From assembly GCF_905163445.1 (NCBI RefSeq), contig NC_053200.1, forward strand, positions 4,030,001-4,094,000: a stretch of 64,000 nt of DNA. Direction: 5' to 3'. Shown here in pieces: positions 52,411 through 61,010 of this stretch. The DNA is from Pararge aegeria. Taxonomy: Eukaryota; Arthropoda; Insecta; Lepidoptera; Nymphalidae. A model generated the notes under the pieces. It was given only the letters and a program-made list of their open reading frames with translations, made no database searches and was not told where the DNA came from. The translations under genes were made by a program, and so were the position numbers. Position 1 is the first letter of the stretch, and each line of letters opens with the position of its first letter.

Positions 52411-54983
52411 GAGCGTCCAACGTATAACACCGCGTCGCGTCGGTTTGCGTTGGGGGTTAAAAAAGAAGGACTTACATATGTTTGCTGTTTTTAGTTCTTC
52501 CTCTGCGAATGGGTGCTCCTCCGCAAGGAAGTGGACGATCAACGCATCCTGAGTATATGTATTCCAGCATGGCTACGTGGCTTCTATTGCCCCCTCGCTT
52601 CGTTCGCCTTCGGCACCTGCTTCATAGAACTCACGACTAACGTCGCCAAAAACGTTATTGGAAGACCAAGGCCGCATTTCTTTGATGTAAGTTTGAGACT
52701 AACTAGCACGATAAATTATATATTATAGTAACGTTTAACAGTTGCCGTTAAACAGATACAAGAGTAGACTGTCCTTCGTAGTAAGTTCTATATGCAATAT
52801 ACATGAATCCTAAGCCTTTCCAAATGCAGGCGGACGGTCTTTAAAGGCTATTATAACATTTTATTTGTGTAGCGGTGATAGCCCAGTGAGTAGGACTTCG
52901 ACTTCACTTTCGGGGGGCCGAGTTCAAAAACCAGCACGCACCTCTAACTTTTCTAAGTTATGTGTGTTTTAAGCAATTAAAACATCACTTGCTTCAACGG
53001 TGAAAGAAAACATTGTGAGGAAACCTGTATACCTGAGAGTTCTACATAATGTTCTCACAGTGTGGAGTCCACCAATTCGCACTGTGCCGGTGTGGTGGAC
53101 TACGGCCTTAACCCCTTCTCATTGTGGGAGGAGACCCGTGCCTTGTGCTAGATAGCGATGTGATGATAACATTTTACAACAGGCTGTATTCCTGAGAATT
53201 TTCCTTAATGTTCCCAATGGCGTGTGAAGTCTACCCTTCTGCACTTGACAGTGTATTAGATTACGGCTTAGTCATTCTCATTCTGAGTAAACCGGTACCC
53301 TGCAGGAGACCGGGATAGGTTAGCGATGATGATGATGTTCATAGCCGGGATCATACTCTGATCCTTCGGTCCGAAAACATCAAACTAGACGACTGTAACT
53401 TCTAAACATCTAGCAAAAACTTGAAAGAAAAAATCCGATTCCAATAAAAAGCTTTGGTACTAATGCGAATCCTGTAGCCTTAGTACAATATTTGCTCGCT
53501 CTCAATCTAGGATTCGTTTTCGAGGATGGAATACTTACTTGCAAGTAAGTATTCCATTTGCATTTTGTTATAGCTCGAAGTAGCCTACAATTCTTTAGCT
53601 CGGGCTTTTGACATAACGTTTGTAAAACTAAAATCAAAGTACTGGATTTGCGATTCTGAACTGAGTGACATTAGGTAGATTTTTACTTTGGCGATACAGA
53701 GTTTAACACTCGAAAATGACTCCTCAATTGGTCACTAAAGTCCAACGTGTGTTAAAACGTATGCTTTCTCTTCAGCTATGTAAACCATCAGTCGACTGCA
53801 GCCTGCCCGAGTGGCAGAAGCGCTACGTCCAAGCCCACGAGTACCAGTGCATGGGCGACCAGACGGACAAGTTCATTGACATGCACATGTCCTTCCTTAG
53901 CGGCCACTCTGCTTGGTCAGCCTTCACTATGTTTTATTTGGCTGTAAGTAATACAATCTGTTGAATTATTAGCACAGTAAATATATAGAGGCTTATTAAA
54001 AGTTACAAGGTGTTGCCCGCGTTTCACACACCCACCAGTCACACACGAACACAGACACACTCAATAATATGTAGAGTAGGTTTTTACGTGTGTATTTAGG
54101 CACTAACCGCTGGAACATGCATTAATAAAATTTTGCAACTAACAGATCGAGGGGCTGACTATTACAAAACAAGTAAGTTTTTACTAAAGCAGTTTTCACG
54201 GTTTATTTTTTATATACGGTACTGAATGTATACTGTTGCAAATACATGGATAATTGATTATAATAATCCCCTGGAGTCCGAAGCTCTAACCACTAGGCTT
54301 TTAAATACTTTATATTTCTTTTATGTAATGTACGCCATCTATAGATGACTTTTTGAATAAAGAATTTGACTGTGACTGTGGAATATTACAGCTCTACCTA
54401 GAAAAGAGGATGGTCTGGCGAGGTACCCGTGTACTCCGCCATTCTCTGCAGTTCGCGGCCGTGATGCTGAGCTGGTTCACGGCACTCTCCCGCGTGTCCG
54501 ACTACAAGCACCACTGGAGCGATGTACTGGCGGGCTACTTCCTTGGGATGACGTTCGCTGTTCTCATTGTACGTAAAATACGTCTTCTTTATTGTTTTTT
54601 CGACCTTCCGGGAGGACATTACGCTTGGTTTTTTATAACGGAGCAGTTTTAAAACGGCGCGTATTGTTGGAAGTTCCTCACTCTGGAGCCCTAGCCGCTG
54701 GTTGCATTTTATACAATTAAACATTGTTGAACATCAAAATTTGAACAAATATATTAAAGAACCCATGTCCTTTGATTGAGAAAGCAGGGTCGCTGCGCAC
54801 TGCGCCAGTTGCCTTCTTTATTTTTTTTATGTACTTATGCTATGGGTAAGTACTAATTCCGAATATCTTTTTTTACAGTGGACTTGGGGCACAGATATTT
54901 TGGAGCCAAAACGGAAACACAAGGCGCTACCGCAGCACGAACTAAATTCTATACACCACCAGCAAATGGCGGCGCCAGCGTAG
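46452..54983 (+). CDS. Copy C: lipid phosphate phosphatase (PAP2/wunen-like), complete, two first exons
   Basis: The common exons are 48692-48843, 52495-52686, 53776-53943, 54392-54568 and 54879-54983 (TAG stop at 54981). Either first exon, 46452-46518 (1a) or 47807-47873 (1b), ends in phase 1 at GTAAGT and joins in frame, giving 286 codons. Motif C1 is KNVIGRPRP (Lys125, Arg132-Pro133). C2 is LSGHSA (Ser179, Gly180, His181), with Leu in place of the usual Pro. C3 is SRVSDYKHHWSD (Ser226, Arg227, His233, Asp237). The outer loop has a VPFERGYFCGDESL segment and an N-D-T sequon at residues 54-56. The C1-C2 loop keeps the CKPSVDC pattern, as in copy A. The tail is 34 residues, His/Gln-rich, ending QQMAAPA. 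Role by family: outer-leaflet dephosphorylation of phosphatidate-type lipids. Alternative promoters are inferred from the duplicated first exon. Confidence 0.93.
47452..47570 (-). repeat. LINE 3' tail with hairpin, minus strand, in exon 1a-1b interval
   Basis: ATACTCTTTATTTGTACACC and AAAGGCGGCCTTATCGCTAA. It lies between the two first exons of copy C. Confidence 0.6.
47747..47806 (+). promoter_or_regulatory. Core promoter and 5' leader of copy C exon 1b
   Basis: TATATAA at 47747-47753 lies 30 bases before the A of an insect initiator TCAGT (47775-47779), inside TTCAGTTAGTGCTTTGAA. This spacing is canonical for a TATA promoter. Transcription would start near 47777, about 30 bases before the ATG. 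Confidence 0.6.
47807..47873 (+). CDS. Copy C, first exon 1b
   Basis: It starts MSREESLSVIRKFFVDVFL and ends in phase 1 at C|GTAAGT; 67 bases exactly like exon 1a. It joins exon 2 through codon CTG, so both forms place Leu at residue 23. It is the first exon nearest to exon 2. Confidence 0.85.
48455..48622 (+). repeat. SINE family 3, 5'-truncated
   Basis: CTTTAGCCGTGGTAAGCGAT, GGGTGAGATTACAGTCGAGG, A-rich end. In intron 1 of copy C. Confidence 0.6.
48692..48843 (+). CDS. Copy C, exon 2
   Basis: The acceptor follows ATTATATTTCAG and the donor is GTGAGT; 152 bases. It encodes the end of TM1, WVPFERGYFCGDESLMFPY (first outer loop, family-typical), the N-D-T sequon and TM2. Confidence 0.93.
48961..49022 (+). 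mobile_element. Right half of GTGGCGTGCAT-family MITE
   Basis: CAGATTTTCTTCATTTTATA through CCTCTATGCACGCCACTGG. Confidence 0.6.
49216..49455 (+). repeat. SINE family 1
   Basis: GACGCCTGATTGGCAAAGTG head (box A altered), box B GGGTTCGATTCCC, end AATGGCGATGTATGTATTGT. Confidence 0.75.
49556..49698 (+). mobile_element. GTGGCGTGCAT-family MITE, left arm shortened
   Basis: CCAGTGGCGTGCATATGCAG and CCTCTATGCACGCTACTG ends; only the right arm keeps AACTCGTACTGGAGATTTT. Confidence 0.65.
50545..50690. mobile_element. Short element with TGGCGTGCAC / GTGCACGCCA ends
   Basis: GTGGCGTGCACAGGAATTCG left, ATGTATGAAGTGCACGCCAC right; it matches pieces at 7371, 9220 and 9490-9540. Confidence 0.5.
50997..51125 (+). 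repeat. LINE 3' tail with conserved hairpin
   Basis: GGAGATCGCTTTAAGCGATA, AAGGCAGCCTTTGTGCG, GCGCAATAAAGACTTCTCC and terminal CTTCTTCTT. Confidence 0.6.
51417..51670 (-). repeat. SINE family 1, full length, minus strand
   Basis: CACACATCGCCATCTAGCTC to GGGAATCGAACCCACGGCC and CTGCGCTAATCGGCCGTC. Confidence 0.82.
52325..52408 (+). repeat. CA microsatellite before exon 3 of copy C
   Basis: About 84 bases of AC with two small interruptions; it ends 86 bases before the exon. Confidence 0.95.
52495..52686 (+). CDS. Copy C, exon 3 (motif C1)
   Basis: The acceptor follows TGCTGTTTTTAG and the donor is GTAAGT; 64 codons. It ends NVAKNVIGRPRPHFFD, motif C1. A long CA microsatellite ends 86 bases upstream of this exon. 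Confidence 0.95.
52872..53168 (+). repeat. SINE family 2, full length
   Basis: GCGGTGATAGCCCAGTGAGT head, GTGTGGTGGACTACGGCC body, GCGATGTGATGAT end; intron 3 of copy C. Confidence 0.75.
53170..53336 (+). repeat. Older diverged SINE family 2 piece
   Basis: TTCCTGAGAATTTTCCTTAA, GGCGTGTGAAGTCTACCC, and GATGATGATGATG end, directly after the younger copy. Confidence 0.5.
53526..53557. repeat. Perfect 32-base palindrome
   Basis: ATGGAATACTTACTTG (53526-53541) is followed at once by its exact reverse complement (53542-53557), with no loop. Confidence 0.95.
53776..53943 (+). CDS. Copy C, exon 4 (motif C2)
   Basis: The acceptor follows TTTCTCTTCAG and the donor is GTAAGT; 56 codons. It begins LCKPSVDCSLPE and contains MSFLSGHSAWSAF, with Gly and His of C2 kept and Pro replaced by Leu. 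Confidence 0.94.
54310..54380 (+). repeat. LINE 3' tail abutting exon 5 of copy C
   Basis: GTAATGTACGCCATCTATAG, TTTTTGAATAAAGAATTTGA and terminal CTGTGACTGTGG. The acceptor AG is about 10 bases further on. Confidence 0.5.
54392..54568 (+). CDS. Copy C, exon 5 (motif C3)
   Basis: The acceptor follows GAATATTACAG, which has a poor polypyrimidine tract, and the donor is GTACGT; 59 codons. It contains WRGTRVLRHSLQF and SRVSDYKHHWSDVLAG (C3), then TM6. A LINE-like 3' tail abuts the acceptor. Confidence 0.95.
54777..54812 (-). repeat. SINE family 1 head fragment in last intron of copy C
   Basis: GAAAGCAGGGTCGCTGCGCA and CTGCGCCAGTT: complement of the tRNA-like head. Confidence 0.6.
54879..54983 (+). 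CDS. Copy C, exon 6 (C-terminal tail)
   Basis: The acceptor follows CTTTTTTTACAG. It encodes 34 residues beginning WTWGTDILEPKRKHK and stops at TAG 54981-54983. An ATTAAA (55091) and an AATAAA (55789) downstream are candidate poly(A) signals. Confidence 0.88.
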   Translation, partial: WTWGTDILEPKRKHKALPQHELNSIHHQQMAAPA

Positions 54984-55387
54984 TTTTTAGTTAGTTTTAC
55001 CTTTTGCCGACTATTTAGTTATTAATTATACATATAACTACATTAGTTATATAAATTTTTTGTAAGAGATTTAACGTACGTACGTTACTTATTAAACTAA
55101 AAAGCTGCCAATTTATCCGCGGACTAAATGCGAACAAACAAATGACCGTTCGCTAAGTGAAGGGATAAAAAACATTTTAGTCTTCCGCAAAAATTTGCAT
55201 AAATTTTAATTTATTTCTGCTTGTAGAAATTTAAAACAAAATACATATGTTGTTTTCCTCTAAATTACTAAAACGACCTAATCTAAACTCATCTGAAATG
55301 TTCATGACCTGTCATTTGTTTGATTACATTTGATCGGCAGATATATTGGCCGCACTTTAGAGAGTGGTCATTGTTCTAGTAACCAAT

Positions 55388-55716
55388 TACCTCGTTGGTC
55401 TAATGGTCAGCACGTTCATCTATGGAACACAGGGTCTTGGATTTGATTCCCGGGTCGGGCGAAGATTTGATAGGTATTGATTTTTTTTTGGTGAATAATT
55501 CTGTTCACTATTCACATAGTTATGAAAATAGTTATGTCCACTGTGCAGTCCCGCTCCTCGAAGAGCACGTTAAGCTGTTTGGCCAGGCCTATTATCACTT
55601 ACAAGTGAAAATAATTGTTAACGCCCACCACCTCGCGTTGGAGCAGCGTGGTGGGTCTATTTCTATCAGAGAAGTGGCCTATGCCTAGCTCTGTGACGTT
55701 AAAAGGCTTATGATCA
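55388..55716 (+). repeat. SINE ('ACCTCGTTGGTCTAATGG'), full length
   Basis: ACCTCGTTGGTCTAATGGTC has a box A, and GGATTTGATTCCCGGGTCGG a near box B. The body has AAGAGCACGTTAAGCTGTTT and the tail GCAGCGTGGTGGGTCTATTT. Its 88-residue open frame is incidental. Confidence 0.7.
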
Positions 55717-57124
55717 TGTTGTAGTCGTTAAGTTACTTTTTTTCTGGATTACTATATGGATGGATCTCAAGGAAAAATATCCAAAATCAATAAATAACCT
55801 CAATATAGCAATGCACTGTGATTCGTTTCAAGTAAACATAAGTTAAAGTTTAAGTTGGTCTTGCCAACCGTATCTCCATACAAAAGTAATCGAGCAAATA
55901 CATCGCGTTGTTACTTTGCTTTTTATAAAATTAAGGTACATAAAACTTTATGTTATCAATATTAAGTAGTCATAAGATATTAAATAAGTAATAATTTATG
56001 TAAATAATAAAAAAATGAATAAGTAATCACAACTATTTTTTTGCTATTTTTTTCTTATTTTAAACTTGTAGACTCAGACCTATACTCATACAGTTTGTAA
56101 AATATTTTATTGATATTTAAATACTAACGGACCCCTGCGCCATCTGTCGGGCTGATTTGTGAATTTAAATCATCCAGGGTACCACCCAAACGCATACCAA
56201 AAAAATCATTCAAATCGGTCCAGCCGTTAAGGAGGAGTTCAGTGACATACACACGCAAACAAGAAATATACATATAAAGATTATACCTTCTTTATTATTA
56301 TAATTGTCTATTTTGTCTTAGCATAGTATTAGCGTACAATTGTACGTCGGTTTTCTCGTAAGAAAGTTACCTTATATAACTTTTAAAGAAATATAATATT
56401 CGACTACAAGTTAGCCCTACACTGCAATCGCTCATGTTGGTAGGTGATGACTGGCTAACCTGTAAAGAGTACGGCAGTTATATTAAACCCATCGTTTAGT
56501 ATTTATTATCATCATATCATATATTGAACGCTAAATCACTAAGTATCATTTTTTATCATTATTATAATTTTTTATCATCACATATTTGCCGGTAGGCCCG
56601 AATCTTCCACCAGACATACTCGTAAATTAAACTTCAAATTCTTTATATTGCAGAAATATTTTACACAAGGTGTTTTAGAGTTTCAGTAGGTATAGACAAT
56701 AGGCATGCAAAATGTTTAAATAATAAATACAAAATCACATTATGGAAACAAAATGTATAATTGTAATCCAAATAACAATAAAATTAAGTCAATTATTTTA
56801 GTATTTTTATGTCACATGTTTTTCCTATTTTTTATTATTGTATCATTCTATATATATTCTTATTTCTACTAAGTATTTAATTAGAATTTTCTTAAGTTTT
56901 TGCTTTAGTAATATAATCTGCTAGTTCTCTCGGTAATTTGTTATTTATTATAGGGGCCATATTTTGAATACGTTAGCCAAATTGCTAAATGAGTGCTAAA
57001 ATGCTAAAGTATATATTATGCTAACAATGTAACTACGACTTTATTAGGAGCAAAATCCTACCAGGTGCAGATCTAATGAGGTTCTGATAGGCGTCCACTA
57101 CAGAGTACGGCAGGGTACTTTTGC
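55717..57124. other. Intergenic; nothing coding
   Basis: AT-rich. It includes a minus-strand SINE family 3 tail (56402-56500) and a CCAGCCGTTAAGGAGGAGTT repeat (56190-56290). Confidence 0.45.
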
Positions 57125-57218
57125 ATACCAAAAATATACAAAAGTGACGTTTGACAGCCGTGCTCGCGAGATTTACGCCTGTCGGAAGGCTGTCGTGCGA
57201 TACGTTATCACCCTGCCA
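57125..57218. mobile_element. Half copy of palindromic MITE (21886 family)
   Basis: AAAGTGACGTTTGACAGC, GAGATTTACGCCTGTCGGAA, CGATACGTTATCACCCTGCC. Confidence 0.55.
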
Positions 57219-57344
57219 GTGTCCTCTAGAGTTAGTTGAAAGGACGGAGTACTGTACTGACGGAGACTACGAATGTATTTATCGCCATCATCTCACTACA
57301 CATTTTTTTATGTAATTACATCACAGAGCTCGGTGCTCCAATTT

Positions 57345-57640
57345 GGCCAATTGCGGATTGGTATTCATGATATTTTAATTACGTAAAACGCACATAGCTT
57401 AGAAAGGTAGAGGTGAGAGCTGGGATTCGAACTCACCCTCCCCGAAAGTGAAGTCGGGCTCGTACCCAATGCGCTATCACCCCTTTGCCTCCTTTAATTG
57501 CTTAAATTAAAAACCCACATAACTCAATAAGTTAAAAACGCACATAACTCAATAAAGTTATAATAGGTGCGTGCCGGGGATAGAACTCGGTACCCTCTAA
57601 AAGCCGAAGCCCTATCCACTAGGATATCAGTGATAAGGTC
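57345..57640 (-). repeat. Two adjacent SINE family 2 heads, minus strand
   Basis: Plus reading: GGATTCGAACTCACCCTCCC then CAATGCGCTATCACCCC (57420-57485), and a second, older copy GGGGATAGAACTCGGTACCC then CACTAGGATATCAGTG (57577-57632). Confidence 0.55.
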
Positions 57641-58835
57641 GCCATTACATCCTATGTTAATTTATAAATGGTTTTTAAAACTTACTGTTTCTTTTTGGTG
57701 TGGTTCGCATTTATAGCATTTAATAAAATTTTAAGTATTACGCTTATAGTAGTATGGATTATTTTAGGATTATCTCCTTCGTGTTTCTTCAGTTAATCGC
57801 GTTATCTAATGGATCGGTCACGCAGCCACCCAGCGCTGCACTGGTTTTCGGAAAGCGGTGGCTCGGTTACGCATCTTTTCTGTTTTAATTAGCTTTTTTA
57901 AATCTTAAGTATAATTTAGTCCAGGTCAGTGATTATCTGTTTTAGAAAGAAAATAATTCTTTATGTGTTGCAAAATTTTACTTTGTACATAACTAGCTAT
58001 TGCCCGCGTTTACTGTGGTTCTTGCAAACCTTGGTTTTCCTGGCATAAACCTACTTTAGGGACTCTCCGTCATTTTAACTAGCTCTGTGGCAAAAAACAC
58101 GTTGTTTAAGTGTAGGTTAAAGAAAAGACAAGCAAACAAATAAATAAACACACTTTCGCATTCATAAGGATTACGGAATGTTAATCATTATTTTAATATT
58201 ATAAATGAAAACTGTGCTTGTTTGTTTGCCCTTCCTTCAAGCCATAACTCAGTGACCAATCGACTTGGTTTTTGGCATTGTGTTAGTAGAAAAGACGGAG
58301 AGTAAAATATGCTACTTTTTGACGTGACAACGTCTTATAATTCGATGGAGACGGCTGCACGTACGAAAAAACATGACTCATGCGTTACCTCGCTCTGAGG
58401 CGTTCCGTTTAAGGCTTGAAGTGCATTGTAAAAAATAAAAAATTTACAATTGTATTTATGCTTACAAATAAATGTAACTTGATCAATTCAATTGTGATTT
58501 CCATTTACCTCCTTCTCTCTTTTCCTTTAGAAAATGCAACCATTCCATTAGTATGTCTTTACATTTTCAAGTGCAGTTAATTTTGTACATGCAAACTTAC
58601 TTAAATCATTAGATTGCTAGCGGATTTTAATCAGGTGATTCTCACACCGGCATCTCAACTGCACACTCAAACACATCGGAGGTTTTGAATACTGCAAAAT
58701 GAGGTTAAAATTACATAAAATATTTATATTATATGTATATATTATATTTGTATATATAGGTTTATGCATGTTTATTGCAACACAGTACAGTTAAATGCAC
58801 CACCTACCTCTCTTCTTGAGCTGTTTTTAATTTTG
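57641..58835. other. Intergenic; dispersed repeat pieces only
   Basis: 57990-58170 has CTAGCTATTGCCCGCGTTTA and ACACACTTTCGCATTCATAA, a common dispersed repeat. No gene is seen. Confidence 0.4.
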
Positions 58836-58966
58836 GTTGTCTGGAAGAGATCGCTATGTAGCGATAAGGCCGCCAAATTGTATACTTTTTGTTAATTTTT
58901 TTACTTTTAATTTCTTATGTTTATGTGGTGTACAATAAAAGTGTATTCATTCATTCATTCATTCCT
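58836..58966 (+). repeat. LINE 3' tail with conserved hairpin
   Basis: TGGAAGAGATCGCTATGTAG, CGATAAGGCCGCCAAATTG, GTGTACAATAAAAGTGTATT and terminal CATTCATTCATTCATT. Confidence 0.7.
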
Positions 58967-59187
58967 CATATCGAAAAATAGATAAGTTATTTTTGACCAT
59001 ATTTTAAACGAATTGGTGTACCACCTAAGATGATTCAAGTTAAAATGTTATAAAATTACACTCATATGATTATATAAAAAACAATTCAGGAAGAGATTCC
59101 AAGCTTTAAAAAAATGTATTTCGAAATTTTAAGCAAAGATCCTGTACGTGTTTAATTGATGAAACCCATATAAAGTCACTGAACAGC

Positions 59188-59239
59188 GTCTTAAATACAG
59201 ATTCATAGAGTATAATCTCTATGAATCTGTATTTAAGAC
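59188..59239. repeat. Perfect inverted repeat, 23-base arms
   Basis: 59188-59210 (GTCTTAAATACAGATTCATA plus GAG) is exactly mirrored at 59217-59239, with 6 bases between. Confidence 0.95.
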
Positions 59240-59419
59240 AATTGGATAGAGAGAGAGAGAAAACAACTATTCAAATAATATAAAGCAACATATGCTTTCC
59301 TTAAAATTTAATTCTAAGCAAGACACTCGTTGATGTCTTTTCTATCAACGTTCCGCAGTTATCTCTTTATCTGTATCTCTCACTGTATGTATTACATCTT
59401 TAGACATACAGTATTAATA

Positions 59420-59500
59420 AACTACCTCATCGGTCTAGTGGTAGGCTTGCTCGACTGCGGATCACGAGAGTCTGGGGTAAATTCCGGAGTGGGGCCACAA
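59420..59500 (+). repeat. SINE head (55388 family), short
   Basis: ACTACCTCATCGGTCTAGTG, GGATCACGAGAGTCTGGGGT; box B decayed. Confidence 0.5.
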
Positions 59501-59667
59501 TTGTGGTGAGAAGTTTTTATTTATGAAGAGGCATTTTTGTATTTCATTTAAATTATAAAATAGTTTGTTTTTCCATAAATATATAAGGTAAACAAAGGTA
59601 AAAACACTTAGACGATAGGTTAATGTTTTATTATCTGTTATATACGAATTCCTATACAAATATTGCC

Positions 59668-59911
59668 GGTTTTCTCACGATGTTTTCCTTCACCGTTGAA
59701 GCAAGTGATATTTTAAAAACTTAATACTCACGTAACTTATTTTAAGTGCGTGATGGGATTCGTCCTACCCACTTGGCTATCACCGCTTGCCTGAGAGTTG
59801 TACATAATGTTCTCAAAGGTGTGTGGAGTCCACCAATCCGTACTGGACCAGCGTCGTGGACGGCATCAGGCATAAGAGACCCGTGCCCAGCAGTGGGTTG
59901 ATGATGATATT
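59668..59911. repeat. Back-to-back inverted SINE family 2 pieces
   Basis: 59668-59788 is the minus-strand 5' part (CTTCACCGTTGAAGCAAGTG ... TGGCTATCACCGCTT). 59789-59911 is the plus-strand 3' part (GCCTGAGAGTTGTACATAAT ... CAGTGGGTTGATGATGATA). Confidence 0.65.
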
Positions 59912-60327
59912 AAGATTTTTTCCCAAGGACCTGGTGAATACTTACTTCGAAGTTCAAACTGGATGTTTTACTATGCAAAGAAATCTTGAACCCAGGCAGC
60001 CTACTGCGCGGTAGGTATACGATGCAATCACCTGTATTGCCGACCATAGATGACTTTGTATTTACCCCTCACTTTACACTTTCAACCTTATAGCTAGGGT
60101 ATAGGGTTTAATTTGTTGTTAATAGGTTCGTAAAAGGCTATATTAGTAGAGTTTACTTTCTCCAACAGGCGATTTGGTTCGGAATGCCCGATGTACTGCC
60201 CGCGCCGCTTCTTCGCTACCTTCGCGGGCATAGATTAGTTAACTGACAATAAATTAGAGGGTGCAACTATTTGTATTCCGCTAATTCTGATTTTTATCCT
60301 ACATTTTTTTTTTAAATTAGCACATCT

Positions 60328-60577
60328 TATATTAGACTGCAATCTCACCTGATGGTAAGTGATGATGCAGTCTGAGATGGTAACTGGCTTATCTTTTAGG
60401 GAGTATGGTAGTACCCTACGCGACAACGCGCCAGAACACTAAATCGCTTAGCGGCACGTTTTAGTCGGTAGGATGGTGGCTAGCCACGGCCAAAGCCTCC
60501 TACCGCCCTTGCCGAGAATCGAACCCAGGACCTCCGACTTATATTCACAGCGCTCACCGTTGCGCCATTGGGACGTC
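60328..60577 (-). repeat. SINE family 3, minus strand
   Basis: GACTGCAATCTCACCTGATG tail; GAGAATCGAACCCAGGACCT complement of box B; CGCTCACCGTTGCGCCATTG head. Confidence 0.75.
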
Positions 60578-60884
60578 GTCAAACATATGCCACCAATTGC
60601 ATGCCAGGGCTGATTAAATCCGAAAACATTTTTCGAAGACTTGTTAAAAATCACTTTTTGTCTCAGTCTTTTGCCGTCCAGTAGCTCACTTCTCTATTGT
60701 TTTGTTTAATCTTCATTTTTTGTTAAGGATTTAACATAGTTTATTTTATATAACATTATTAAGTATGTATATATTATATGTATGGGATAATATGTATTCC
60801 TATTATATCATATTTATTTTATTGTGTTCATTCTGTATAGTATGTATTTTGTGATTATAAATTTGGGTTTTATACGCCATTAAT

Positions 60885-61010
60885 GTCTGAAAGAAATCGC
60901 TATATAAGGCTACCAAATTGTATACGCTGTGTTGTGGTTTTTATTACATTTTTTTCTGTAATTTTTTGTATGGTGTGCATTAAAAGTGTATTCATTTATT
61001 AATTCATTAG
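60885..61010 (+). repeat. LINE 3' tail, hairpin decayed
   Basis: GAAAGAAATCGCTATATAAG GCTACC has lost the right stem arm. It ends CATTAAAAGTGTATTCATTT. Confidence 0.5.

Noticed and set aside
52213..52542. Open frames over the CA microsatellite (poly Thr-His or Cys-Val)
   Set aside because: These come from the dinucleotide repeat and have no coding support.
55422..55688. 88-codon plus-strand open frame
   Set aside because: It lies wholly within a tRNA-headed SINE.
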